Notes: generated by a model not told the origin, from the sequence alone. 64,000 nucleotides of DNA from Roseiarcus sp963770275 (GCA_963770275.1 CAVYPD010000034.1:402520-466519), one strand, 5' to 3'. Shown: positions 49,403-59,558, numbered from the stretch's first letter. Numbers and translations: made by a program.

Positions 49403-49579
49403 GCCGAGCGGCCGTCCGACGAACGAAGCCGGCCGCGCCCGCGAGATGCGCGTTATTGGCTAGCCGGCGCCGTCCTGCAGTTTTGAACGCGACGATGAGT
49501 TTTCAACGACTTAAGTGTCTTTTTCTGTCACGGCTGCGCGATTGAAGCGGCGAGAGATCTGCACGTCTCGCATGGATCA

Positions 49580-50381
49580 TTATACATATATTACGTTATA
49601 ATACCCTACCGGTGCTTGAAAGTCCGCCGCGCGCTTCTCGGCGAAGGCGCGCATGCCCTCCTTCTGGTCCTCGGTCGCGAACAGCGAATGGAAGATGCGG
49701 CGCTCGAACCGGATCCCTTCGGCGAGCGTCGTCTCTTGCGCGCGGTTGACAGCCTCCTTGGCGGCGTAGACCGCGGGCCTCGACAAGGCGGCGATCGATG
49801 CGGCGACCTTCAACGCCTCCTCGACCAACGACGCGGCCGGCACGATGCGCGAGACGAGGCCCGAGCGCTCGGCCTCAGTCGCGTCCATCATGCGCCCGGT
49901 CAGGATCATCTCCATGGCCTTCGATTTGCCGACCGCGCGCGTCAAGCGTTGCGTACCCCCGGCGCCCGGGATCACGCCAAGCTTGATCTCAGGTTGGCCG
50001 AATTTGGCTGTGTCCCCGGCAAGAATGAAATCGCACATCATCGCGATCTCGCATCCCCCGCCAAGCGCGAAGCCGGCGACTGCGGCAATGATCGGCTTGC
50101 GCGCCTTCGCCACGTTCTCCCAACGAGAAATGAAGTCACCGACGAAAGCCTCGGCGAAAGTCTTGTCCTGCATTTCCCTGATGTCGGCGCCGGCGGCGAA
50201 CGCCTTCTCGGAACCGGTCAGCACGATCGCGCCGATCGCCGCGTCGGTCTCGAAGGATTCAAGAGCCGCGTTGAGGTCCTCGATCAAGGCGGCCGACAGC
50301 GCGTTCAAGGCCTGCGGGCCGGTTGAGCCTGATGAGGCCGACGGCGCCGTGCGTTTCGACAAGGATATTGGCGTAGGTCAT
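49580..50381 (-). CDS. Enoyl-CoA hydratase (N-terminal frameshift)
   Basis: Crotonase-fold hydratase, about 266 residues. The N-terminus reads MTYANILVETHGAVGLIRLN; after one extra C near 50328 it continues PQALNALSAALIEDL. Oxyanion hole and catalytic Glu: AAGADIREM, AGFALGGGCEIAMMCD and KFGQPEIKLGVIPGAGGTQR. The C-terminus ends QAPVGYYNVIYV, unusual compared with the normal short basic end, which may reflect another indel. Acts on trans-2-enoyl-CoA in fatty-acid or branched-chain breakdown; its position at the end of the keto-acid dehydrogenase cluster fits valine/isoleucine degradation. Confidence 0.88.
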
Positions 50382-50496
50382 GAGCGCGAGTTCCCTTGGT
50401 ATTTCAGAATGACGCCTAACCAATCAACAGATGGATGGGAAGGTGAGGCGGACATTCGAGTTCCTTGAGCGGCGTCAGCCAATCGATATCGGGATG

Positions 50497-51519
50497 CTAT
50501 GGGACGAGCAGCACTTTTCCTATGTTGCTGCGGTCCTGGATAAAATGGTGTGCGGCCGCGGCCTCGCTGAAGGTGAACGTCCGCGCGATCCGAGGCTTGA
50601 TGGCGCCTTGCTCGAAGAGCCGTATGAGCTGATTCATCCAGTCGGCGGTGCGATCAGCTTCGTCCCACATGTGCCCCAGGTTGACGCCAAAGACGCCTTT
50701 GTTCGCGTTCATCAGGGAGAGCGGATTGAATTGAAGCCAGGGCGTCCGGGCAACCATCGACATCATCCCGAGCATTCCCCCGGTCTTATTCGTGGCGGCC
50801 GACGAAGCGCCGAAAATTCCAAGTCGACCTGTGGGCGCTAGAAGCCTGTAGCCCTTCTTGAGCGACTCGCCGCCCACCGCGTCGAGGATGAGTTCGACAC
50901 CCCGGCCTTGAGTGATCTCTCGCGCGCGCTTTTCGAAGTCTTCGGTCCGATAGTCGATCAGATGGTCGACGCCGAGCACGCGCAATTCTTGGTGCTTGGC
51001 CGCGGACGCCGTCCCAATGACCTTGGCGCCGATATGCTTAGCGATCTGGGTCGCGGCGACACCAACCCCGCCGCCTGCGGAATGCACCAGCATCGTTTCG
51101 CCGGCCTTGAGGCCGCCCATAACAACGATGAGTTGCCAGGCGGTTAGATAATTGACCGGAATCGCGGCGCCTTGCTCGGCGGACATGCCTTCGGCCCGCG
51201 CGAAGATCCTCTCCGTCGGCGCGCACACGACATCGGCGTAACCGCCAAATCGCGTCAGCGCGAACACATTGCGCCCAATCCACGCGGGATCGACGCCTTC
51301 GCCCACCGCGTCGACACGCCCGGCGACCTCGTAGCCCGGAACGACGGGAATTTTGGGCAAATCCGGATAAAGGCCCATCCGGCCCATTACGTCAGCGAAA
51401 TTGATCCCGCTTGCTTCAACGCGAATGCGGGCCTCACCCGCTCGAGGGTTGGGGTCGGGGGCTTCCTTGAGGAGGAGCGTCTCGGGAGGCCCGGCTTTCG
51501 AAATCCAAATCTGCCGCAT
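50497..51519 (-). CDS. Quinone oxidoreductase-like medium-chain dehydrogenase
   Basis: Zinc-independent MDR family protein, 340 residues. N-terminal GroES-like domain (SGINFADVMGRMGLYPDL, VVPGYEVAGRVDAVGEGV) and Rossmann domain (LVHSAGGGVGVAATQIAKHI). The catalytic zinc Cys/His ligands of alcohol dehydrogenases are absent. Closest in style to VAT1/synaptic-vesicle-type and NADPH:quinone oxidoreductases. Intact. Downstream of the lpd remnant and cyclase on the same strand. Confidence 0.88.
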   Translation of the reverse strand: MRQIWISKAGPPETLLLKEAPDPNPRAGEARIRVEASGINFADVMGRMGLYPDLPKIPVVPGYEVAGRVDAVGEGVDPAWIGRNVFALTRFGGYADVVCAPTERIFARAEGMSAEQGAAIPVNYLTAWQLIVVMGGLKAGETMLVHSAGGGVGVAATQIAKHIGAKVIGTASAAKHQELRVLGVDHLIDYRTEDFEKRAREITQGRGVELILDAVGGESLKKGYRLLAPTGRLGIFGASSAATNKTGGMLGMMSMVARTPWLQFNPLSLMNANKGVFGVNLGHMWDEADRTADWMNQLIRLFEQGAIKPRIARTFTFSEAAAAHHFIQDRSNIGKVLLVP

Positions 51520-51576
51520 TTCCGGACGCTCCTCAGAAGACTGACGTCGGTTGGCTCACCGCCACGACATTCGGCT

Positions 51577-51640
51577 TCAAATATGGAGCGGATGGCCAAG
51601 CGCCGCCAGCGCCAGCTCGTTGAAGGTCTCGCACCGGTTC
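51577..51640 (-). pseudogene. Remnant of a dihydrolipoyl dehydrogenase 3' end
   Basis: On the minus strand the last about 18 codons read CETFNELALAALGHPLHI and stop, closely like the end of lpd at 52465 (AFHESALAALGRPLHI). The bases after TCAAATATG are about 80% identical over some 54 positions. It has no upstream body of its own: the stop of the cyclase gene is 25 bases further up. It is therefore a duplicated gene tail. Confidence 0.7.
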
Positions 51641-51664
51641 CCGAAGCGAGTGTCGCCGGACGCC

Positions 51665-52396
51665 TTACGCGGCCCAGAGCTTGGCGGGCGCGTCGATTCC
51701 CTTCAGTTGGTACTCCCGCCCGGCGCTCTCCGCCAGCAGGGCCGCCGCCTTCTCGCGCACCGCGGCGGTCATGAGAATTTGATCGGACGCCGCTGCGCTC
51801 TGCGCGCGGGAGGCGACGTTCACCACCGTGCCGATCGCGGTCAGGTCCTGGTGCGTGCGGCCGAACTCGCCAAAATTGACCCTGCCGGTGTCGAGGCCGA
51901 TGCCGACGCCGATCGTCGCGGCCTCCGCGCCGAAGGCGTGCGAAAGCTCGTCGCGCCGCTCGCGCCAAAGCTCCTGGATCTTCCGCGCGGACGCGAGCGC
52001 ATGCGTGGCATGGTCCTCATGCTTGATCGGAAAATTGAACACCGCCATGACGGCGTCGCCCATCGTCTTGTTGATGATGCCGTCCTCCTCCCAGATCGCC
52101 TCGCCGCAAACGTCGTAGAAGGCGTCGAGAAGCTTGGCGATCGCGCCGCTCGACTGGGACTGCGAGAGGCTCGTGTAGCCCCTGAGATCGGCGAACAGGA
52201 TGGTCGCGTCGATCTCGACCTGCCGCGCCTTCATGACCCGCTCGAACATCGTCTCGCAGATCGTGCAGGTGTTGGGATTCATGCGGCTTTGGCGGATGCC
52301 GACCGCGCGAAATGGCACTGCGGCGATGGTGCGCAAAGCGATCGGCAGCTTCATATTCTGCCAGCACCCCATGCAGAAAATTGGTTGTGACGCCAT
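51665..52396 (-). CDS. Class III nucleotide cyclase with N-terminal Cys pairs
   Basis: A 243-residue cyclase. The catalytic domain has both metal-binding Asp (ILFADLRGYTSLSQ and KTMGDAVMAVFNFP), the adenine-selecting-type Lys in INKTMGD and the transition-state Asn/Arg in VVNVASRAQS, so activity is expected; cAMP is the likelier product. Ahead of it two CxxC pairs (C8/C11 in FCMGC and C44/C47 in CTIC) could hold zinc or a metal centre, a possible redox or metal input. It lies between lpd and the duplicated lpd tail, in the same orientation as the keto-acid dehydrogenase genes. Intact. Confidence 0.88.
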   Translation of the reverse strand: MASQPIFCMGCWQNMKLPIALRTIAAVPFRAVGIRQSRMNPNTCTICETMFERVMKARQVEIDATILFADLRGYTSLSQSQSSGAIAKLLDAFYDVCGEAIWEEDGIINKTMGDAVMAVFNFPIKHEDHATHALASARKIQELWRERRDELSHAFGAEAATIGVGIGLDTGRVNFGEFGRTHQDLTAIGTVVNVASRAQSAAASDQILMTAAVREKAAALLAESAGREYQLKGIDAPAKLWAA

Positions 52397-52464
52397 CTGC
52401 TGGCTCCCTCAGGGAGCGCGGTGTTTAGCACCGGGCGGACGGGTGTCAACCAGAATTCCGACCG

Positions 52465-53853
52465 TCAAATATGCAGCGGACGACCCAGCGCCGCGAGCGC
52501 CGACTCGTGGAACGCCTCGCTCAGCGTCGGATGGGCGTGGATGGTGAGCGCGATGTCTTCGAGCCGCGCGCCCATTTCCAGCGCGAGCGAAAAGGCGGCC
52601 GAGAGTTCCGACACCCCTGCCCCGACGGCCTGGACGCCAAGCACCACATGGTTGTCGGCGCGCGCGACAATGCGCACGAAGCCTTCATCGTCTTGCAGCG
52701 TCATGGCGCGGCCATTGGCGCGGAACGGAAAATGGCCGACGCGAATTTCGCCATGCGCGGCCTTGGCGGCGTCGGGCGAGAGTCCCACGGCCACGATCTC
52801 GGGATCGGTGAAGCAAATCGCGGGAATGGCGACAGGATCGAAGGCCCGCTTCCGGCCGGCGATGATCTCGGCGACCATTTCGCCTTGAGCCATCGCGCGG
52901 TGGGCGAGCATCGGCTCGCCAGTCACGTCGCCGATCGCCCAGACGTTGCGCATCGAGGTCGCGCAGGTCGCGTCGATGCGGACGAACGCGCCACTCATGG
53001 TCAGGTCGAGGGTCTCGAAGCCAAAGCCGGTCGTATGCGCGCGCCGGCCAACCGCGACCAGCACCTTGTCGGCGGCGATGGTGCGCTCCTTGCCGTCCGC
53101 GGTCGCGACCTTGAGCGCGCCACTGGCGAACCCCTGCGCCCGCGCGCCGACCAGCGTCTCGACGCCAAGATCAGCGAGGCGCCGCACGACCGGCTGCGTC
53201 AGCTCGGGATCGTAGAGCGGCAGGATCTTCGGCAGCGCCTCGACAATCGTCACCTTGGCGCCGAGCTTGGCGAAAGCGATCCCGAGCTCCATCCCGATAT
53301 AGCCCGCGCCGACGACGGCCAGCGACCCCGGAACCTCAGTCAAGCGCCAACGCATCGGTCGAAGACAGAATGTCGCCACCGAACTTGAGCGGGGCAATTC
53401 CACCGGCTCCGAGCCGGTCGCAAGGACGAGATGCTCGGCAACGATGCGCGTCTCGCCGGTGTCGGCGCGAACGGTCGCCGTCTTGCCGTCGACGATCGTC
53501 GCCGTCCCGAGAAGCGTCCGCACCTTGGCCTTCTTCAGAAGAACGCCGACGCCGTTGGTGAGCCGCGTGACGATCGAATCCTTCCAGGCGATCGTGCGGG
53601 CGAAATCGAGTTTCGGCGGCCCAATCGAAAGCCCGATGGCGTTCAGCGCTCGGGGCTCGCGCAGCTCATGCGCTGCGCCAGCGGCGTGGATCAGCGCTTT
53701 CGAGGGAATGCAGCCGACGTTGAGGCACGTTCCGCCGAGCCGGTCGGCTTCGACAAGGATCGTGTCGAGGCCGAGCTGGCCGGCCCGGATCGCGGCGACA
53801 TAGCCGCCAGGGCCGCCGCCGATGACGAGAACCTTGCAGCGAAGCTCGTTCAT
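52465..53853 (-). CDS. lpd: Dihydrolipoyl dehydrogenase (E3)
   Basis: Flavoprotein that reoxidises the lipoyl arm of E2 with NAD, 462 residues. FAD motif VLVIGGGPGGYVAAIRAGQ, redox disulfide GGTCLNVGCIPSKALIH, NAD motif VVGAGYIGMELGIAFAKLG and the C-terminal His-Glu pair (HAHPTLSEAF). Between about 53341 and 53400 the frame differs from the family: the next frame gives FGGDILSSTDALAL, so two compensating indels are likely, leaving a wrong stretch of about 20 residues. Last enzyme gene of the E1alpha-E1beta-E2-E3 set. Confidence 0.93.
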   Translation of the reverse strand: MNELRCKVLVIGGGPGGYVAAIRAGQLGLDTILVEADRLGGTCLNVGCIPSKALIHAAGAAHELREPRALNAIGLSIGPPKLDFARTIAWKDSIVTRLTNGVGVLLKKAKVRTLLGTATIVDGKTATVRADTGETRIVAEHLVLATGSEPVELPRSSSVATFCLRPMRWRLTEVPGSLAVVGAGYIGMELGIAFAKLGAKVTIVEALPKILPLYDPELTQPVVRRLADLGVETLVGARAQGFASGALKVATADGKERTIAADKVLVAVGRRAHTTGFGFETLDLTMSGAFVRIDATCATSMRNVWAIGDVTGEPMLAHRAMAQGEMVAEIIAGRKRAFDPVAIPAICFTDPEIVAVGLSPDAAKAAHGEIRVGHFPFRANGRAMTLQDDEGFVRIVARADNHVVLGVQAVGAGVSELSAAFSLALEMGARLEDIALTIHAHPTLSEAFHESALAALGRPLHI

Positions 53854-53884
53854 TTCGTCCCTGACGCCTCGCGATTTCGCATGT

Positions 53885-53983
53885 TGTCACCCCCGCGAAA
53901 GCGGGGGTCCAGAGCGCCGCTGCCAGAGAGAGCCGCCGAAGGGGCTCGGGCGCCGCTGGATACCCGCTTTCGCGGGTATGACA
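53885..53983. repeat. Palindromic intergenic repeat 2
   Basis: TGTCACCCCCGCGAAAGCGG and on to GTCCAG (53885-53912) faces CTGGATACCCGCTTTCGCGG and on to TATGACA (53956-53983). Each arm folds on itself (CCCGCGAAAGCGGG). It sits between the E2 and lpd genes and is a REP-like element, a common type in proteobacterial intergenic DNA. Confidence 0.85.
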
Positions 53984-53994
53984 ATTTCCACCCC

Positions 53995-55298
53995 TCACTC
54001 CTCGATGAACAGCATGGCCGGCGCCTCGATCAGCGTCCGCAGGCGCTGGATGAAAGTCGCGGCGTCATGGCCGTCGACCACCCGATGATCGAAGGAGGAC
54101 GAAAGGTTCATCGTCTTCCGTGGCGCGAAGCCGCCATCACGCCAGACCGGCCGTCACGACGATCTTGTTGACGCCGACGATCGCGACTTCCGGCCGATTG
54201 ATGATCGGCGTCGAGACGATGCCGCCCAGGACCCCGAGCGAGGTCAGCGTGATCGTCGAGCCAGAAAGCTCCTCGCGCGCCGCGCCCCCGTGGCGCGCCG
54301 CCTCGCTCACCCGGCGCATTTCGCGCGCGCATTCGTGCAAGCCGAGAGTCTCGGCGTGCCGGACGACCGGCACCATGAGGCCGTTCGGCGTTTGCGTCGC
54401 TACGCCCACATGCACGGCGCCAAAGCGCGTGATGACGTTGTTTTCGTCATCGTAATGAGCGTTGATTTGCGGGAACTCGGCGACCGCCTTGACGATCCCG
54501 AGGATAAGGAACGGCAGCAGGGTCAGCTTCGGCCGCTCGTCAGTGGCGCGGGCGTTGAGCGCGGCGCGCAGCTCTTCGAGCGCCGTGACGTCGACCTCTT
54601 CGACATAGGAGAAATGCGCGACGCGGCGCGCCGACTCGGCCATGTTCTCGGCGATGCGTCGGCGCATGCCGACGACCTTGATCGTCTCGACGGCTTTATT
54701 GGGCGTCCGCCCTGATCGTTTCGACGGCTCCGGCGGGCGAGCGATGTAGGCGTCGAGGTCCGGGTGCGTGATGCGTCCCGCAGGTCCGGAGCCGTGCACG
54801 AATCTCAGATCAACGCCGGCCTCGCGCGCTTTCAGACGCAATGCGGGCGCGGCGAGCGGCTTCTCGCCAAGCGGGCGCGGCGCGCCCGTGTGCGTCTCAG
54901 GTGGGCGCGGAGGCGGCTCGTCTGCGGCTCGGCGGACGCGGGCGCTCGGCTGCCGGCGCGCGCGCTTGGCGGCTCGGGTTTGACGGTCGGCGGCGGCTCG
55001 GCTCCTGCTTCTGCGGCCGCGATTTCGACGCCGCGGGAAGAAGCGAATCCGGCATGCCTGGCGCATCAATGCGAATGAGCTCAGAACCGACAGCCAGCAC
55101 GTCTCCGACGGCGCCGCCGAGCGCGAGCACGCTGCCCGCCACGGGCGTCGGAATGTCGACAGTCGCTTTGTCGGTCATGACGGCGGCGACGACCTGATCC
55201 TCCCTGACGAGATCGCCGACCTTGACCGCCCACTCGACGATCTCGGCTTCCGCAACCCCCTCGCCGACATCGGGCATCTTGATCGAGCGGACGCCCAT
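53995..55298 (-). CDS. bkdB: Branched-chain keto-acid dehydrogenase E2, lipoyl acyltransferase (frameshifted)
   Basis: E2 core of a 2-oxoacid dehydrogenase complex, about 430 residues. N-terminal lipoyl domain with the modified Lys in VMTDKATVDIPTPVAGSVLA, a Pro/Arg-rich linker, the E1/E3-binding domain (LAAPALRLKAREAGVDLRFV, GPAGRITHPDLDAYI) and the catalytic domain ending with the His-Asp motif SFDHRVVDGHDAATF. Frame shifts lie near 54960-55050 in the linker and near 54135 before TMNLSSSFDHRV. The DKATVDIPTP form and pairing with separate E1 subunits favour the branched-chain complex; pyruvate dehydrogenase is possible. Confidence 0.9.
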
Positions 55299-55299
55299 C

Positions 55300-56314
55300 T
55301 CAAGCCTCCATCGCCTTGAGGAGCGCGCGGCCGACGCGCGCGGGACCGGGGAAATAGTCCCATTCCTCGGCATGCGGATAGGGCGTGTCCCAGCCGGCGA
55401 TGCGCTGGACCGGCGCCTCGAGCGCATAGAAGCAGCGCTCCGTCACCTGCGCAGCGAGCTCGGCGCCAAAGCCCGAAGTCAGCGTCGCCTCGTGCACGAT
55501 CACGCAGCGGCCGGTCTTGCTCGACCGACGACTGGATCGCCTCCACATCGAGTGGCAGCAGCGTGCGCAGATCGATGATTTCCGCATCGACTCCGGTTTC
55601 CTCCGCCGCCGCCTCGGCGACATGGATCATCGTGCCGTAGCAGAGCACGGTGACGCCCTTCCCTTCGCGCCTGACGGCCGCCTTGCCGAGCGGCACGACA
55701 TAACGTCCCTCCGGCACTTCGCTTAACGGGTGCTTGGCCCAGGGCACGGTCGGCTGCTCTGGGTGGCCGCTGAAGGGGCCATTGTAGAGCCGTTTCGGCT
55801 CGAGAAAGATGACGGGATCGTCGTCCTCGATCGAGGCGATCAGGAGACCTTTAGCGTCGTAAGGGTTGGAAGGGATGACGGTCTTCAAGCCGGAGACATG
55901 CGTGAACAAAGCCTCGGGACTCTGGCTATGCGTCTGTCCGCCATAAATGCCGCCGCCGCATGGCATGCGGATCACGATTGGAGCCGAGAATTCGCCGCCC
56001 GAGCGGTAGCGCAGCCGCGCCGCTTCAGACACGATCTGGTCGTAGGCCGGATAGACATAGTCGGCGAACTGGATCTCGGCGACTGCTCTGAGCCCATAGG
56101 CGCCCATGCCGATCGCCACGGCGACGATTCCGGATTCGTTGATCGGCGCGTCGAAGCAGCGCGACTTGCCGTACTTGCGCTGCAGCCCGTCGGTGCAGCG
56201 AAAGACGCCGCCGAAATAGCCGACGTCCTCGCCGAACACGACGACGCTCTTGTCGTCGGCCATCTTGCAATCCATGGCGTCGCGGATCGCCTCGACCATC
56301 GACATGCGCGGCAT
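55300..56314 (-). CDS. bkdA2: Branched-chain keto-acid dehydrogenase E1 beta (frameshifted)
   Basis: Beta subunit of the thiamine-diphosphate-dependent E1, about 337 residues. MPRMSMVEAIRDAMDCKMAD, VFGEDVGYFGGVFRCTDGL, the cofactor-contact Glu region FDAPINESGIVAVAIGMGAY and RMPCGGGIYGGQTHSQSPE are as in 2-oxoisovalerate E1 beta. The frame changes near 55520 (DRPLRD / GRCVIVHEATLTSGFGAEL). Its stop is directly before the E2 start. A cyclase gene separates it from the alpha-subunit gene, which is unusual since alpha and beta are normally adjacent. Confidence 0.92.
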
Positions 56315-56462
56315 GGTGTTAGGCTCCAGCCAAACCTACGCGAAGAATGAGTCGCGCACTTCGGTCATCGCATCGACAGCCTGACGACCCTCTCCTGCAG
56401 CTCGACCTTATCGCATGATCTAGGGCGCGCGCGACTGCCTCGCTTTGAGCACAGATCGCCCG

Positions 56463-58159
56463 TCACCCGCTCAACCCGGCCTTCAACAATCCGTCGAGGA
56501 GATGCTCGCTATCCTCCGCGAACTTGAACGGACGATTCCTCACGAACAACGCTTGCGCGAAAGTTCGGGGCCATCGCCAGCAGCGCGGCGCGCGCCACGG
56601 CCGCGCCCTCCCCTTCGTCGAGCTGAGCGCGGCAGGCCGCAAGTCCGGCGAGCACTCCGACTTGCGGCTCGGCGACGCTGCCGTAAACCGGCGGCGCCAT
56701 CCGCGTAGGCATGCGAGCAATAGCAGGCAAGGCCAAGGTTGGTTGTGTACCAAGCCGGGTGATGGGGATTAAGCTCCATCGCCTTTTCAATTCGCCGCCG
56801 TCCCTCGTCCGGCTTGCCGAGATAGGTCGCAAGCGGGGACCACAGGGCGAGGATGCGCGCGTCATAGGGATTAAGCGCATAGGCCTTTTTGTGATGCACC
56901 TCGGCGGCGTCGAGGCGCCTTCGGTACATGTCGATCTGGCCCGCCACGAGGTGACACCAACTGTCGGCGGGATCGAGCGTCAGGGCGCGATCGGCGAGAA
57001 GCGCCGCTTCCGCCAAATCGCTTTCCCCCGGATGCAACGCCCAGTCGCGCAGCCGCATAAGAGCAAGCATGGCCATAGCCGACGGATAGTCGGGCGTGAT
57101 CGCGAGCGCCTTTTGAAAGCAGTCGATTGCGCTTCGCGCCGATTCCGGGTCCAGCCGGTCGGCGTGGTGCATGCCGCGCATCAAGAGATCGAACGCTCCA
57201 AGACTCTCAGCGCGCTTGCGCATCGCCATTTGCGCGCCGGTTTCTTCAAGCCGGCCGACAAGCGTGGCGGCGATCCGCTCGATGAGTTCGTCCTGAACCT
57301 CGAGCACATCATCCGAGCCGCGATCGTAACGCTCGGCCCAGAGCACTCTTCCCGAGGCGCCTTCGACGAGCGCCGCCTGCAGGCGTAACCGCGACGGCGT
57401 CAGTCGGACGGCGCCAGTCACAACATACCGAACGCCCAACGAAGACGCGACTTGCTGCGGGTCCGGATCCGATTCAAAGCCGAAGCTCGATGCGCGACTG
57501 AGAACGGCGAGCGTGCTGAATCGGGAGAGGGCGGTGATCAAGTCATCCGCTAGCCCTTCCCCCAAATGCCGATCCTCAAGAGCGGACTTGAAAGGCAGGA
57601 CCGCAAGACTGAACGCTCCACGGGTCTCTTGGTCTTGGTCCGGCTCGCCCAACCGAATCCGCGCGACCTTCACGGGCTCTCGGATGCCCTTCAGCGTCTG
57701 CGCGCCGATTACTTCAATGGGAAGATCGAGCGGCGGCTCAAGAGCTCCAACGACCCTGTCTGAAAGGCAAACGCCGCCAGGATAGGCGAGGCTTTCGAGC
57801 CTCGCGGCGATGTTGACGGTCTCACCCAGAAGGTCATCGCCGTTGGGATAGACATGTCCAGAATGAATGCCGATGCGATATGGCAAGGTCTCGGCGCCGC
57901 GAGCCTTGGCCTCAGCTAGCAAGCGCTGAACGTCGACGGCGCACGTGACTGCGCCCCTCGCCAAAGGGAACTCGGCGAGCACGCTGTCGCCGCCGGTCGA
58001 GAAAATGCGACCGCCATTGGCTGCGATCGCAGCGTCGATCACGGCCCGGCTCGCTGTCAGCGCCGCCAACGCGCGACGCTCATCGAGGCTCATCGCCCGC
58101 GAATAGTTTGCAGCGTCCGCCGCGAGAACGGTCGTAGTGCGAGCGGGGGACCAGTGCAT
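56463..58159 (-). CDS. Class III nucleotide cyclase with TolB-like and TPR regions (frameshifted C-terminus)
   Basis: About 565 residues. N-terminal cyclase domain with the two metal Asp (VLAADAANYSRAMSLDE and FSTGGDSVLAEFPL) and Asn/Arg in TVNIAARLESL; the adenine Lys position is Ser, so the substrate is less certain. Next a domain common in rhizobial cyclases (SLAVLPFKSALEDRHLGEGL, GVRYVVTGAVRLTPSRLRLQ), then TPR-like helices (CFQKALAITPDYPSAMAMLA; KAYALNPYDARILALWSPLA). The frame shifts near 56700 and 56580 and ends FAEDSEHLLDGLLKAGLSG. It is placed between E1alpha and E1beta in the same direction, 18 bases from E1alpha, so it is likely co-transcribed. Confidence 0.88.
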
Positions 58160-58177
58160 GACAGAGGCTGCGCCCGG

Positions 58178-59411
58178 TCACACTCCGAGCTGCTGGCGCT
58201 GCTCGCGCAGATGGCGCGGCATCTCCTTGTACACCTGTTCGAACATGGTCGCCGCGCTCGGCTTCGGCCCGTCATGCAGCGTGCCGTGGCTTTCGGCTTC
58301 CTTGGCCGCGTCGAGGATCTCGGCGTCGACCTCCGCCTGCATCTGCCGGTGGCGCTCCTCGCTCCAGGCGCCGAGGCGAATGAGGTGCGACTTTCAGCCG
58401 CTCGATCGGATCGCCGAGAGGCCACGCTGTTCCTTCGTCCTTCGGGCGATATTTCGACGGATCGTCCGAGGTGGAGTGGGCGCCCGCGCGGTAGGTCACC
58501 CATTCGATGAGCGTCGGGCCCAGATTGGCGCGCGCCCGCTCGGCCGCCCAGACAGAGACCGCATGGACCGCAAGATAATCGTTGCCGTCGACGCGCAGGG
58601 AGGGGATGCCGAAGCCGTGGGCGCGAGCGGCGAATCTGGCGCTCTCACCCCCCGCGATGCCCTGATAGGACGAGATCGCCCACTGGTTGTTGACCACGTT
58701 GAGAATGACCGGCGGCCGGTAGACGGAGGCGAACACCAGCGCCGCATGGAAATCGCTCTCCGCTGTCGACCCTTCGCCGATCCAGCCTGAAGCGATGCGC
58801 GTATCACCCGAAATCGCCGACGCCATCGCCCAACCGACGGCTTGCGGATATTGCGTGCCAAGGTTGCCGGAGACGGTGAAAAATCCAGCCTTCTTGAACG
58901 AATAGAGCCCTGGAAGCTGGCGACCGTTGAGGTGATCTTTCTCGTTGGAGAAGATCTCACACATCATGTCGACGATCGGCCAGCCCAAGGCGATCAGCAG
59001 GCCCTGCTGGCGGTAGGTCGGAAAGCACATGTCGCCCTCCGCGAGCGCCTTGCGATGCGCGGTCGCGATCGCCTCCTCGCCGAGACAGGTGATGTAGAAC
59101 GACGTCTTGCCCTGGCGCTGCGACAAGAGCATGCGCGCGTCGAAGGCGCGGGTCAGCATCATGTCGCGCAGACCCTTGCGCAGATCGTCGGCGTTGAGCG
59201 ACCCCGCCCATTCCCCGACCGCCTCGCCATTATCGTCAAGCGCGCGGATCATCGTATAGGCGAAATTACGGATGTCGGACGGGCTGACGTCGATCGGCGG
59301 ACGCGGAACCTCACCCGCTTCGGCGATGCCGACATGGCTGAAATCCGGGTTGCCGCCGGGGCGTACGGTCGGCTCGGGCACGTGCAGCGAAAGGCGGGCG
59401 GCGCTGGTCAT
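58178..59411 (-). CDS. bkdA1: Branched-chain keto-acid dehydrogenase E1 alpha (frameshifted)
   Basis: Alpha subunit of E1, about 410 residues. The thiamine diphosphate motif is SGWIGEGSTAESDFHAALVF ... VVNNQWAISS; RQQGLLIALGWPIVDMMCEI and TYRAGAHSTSDDPSKYRPKD (with the phosphorylation-loop-like part) match 2-oxoisovalerate dehydrogenase. A shift near 58395 joins DPIERLK to SHLIRLGAWSEERHRQMQAE and the stop at 58178. First gene of the cluster; it starts 148 bases from the divergent tRNA-Leu gene. Confidence 0.92.
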
Positions 59412-59558
59412 CGAGGGTCCTTTGGCTCGCGCAATCATCGGCGCCTAACGCTGATTGAGTGGAGTTTAGCGCCACGGCGGCGCCATTGCCATGCGGGCGG
59501 CCAGAAGCGCGGCGCGCCGTTGACAGCCGCCCGCCCGCCCTCTTAAGAAGCGGCCGAT

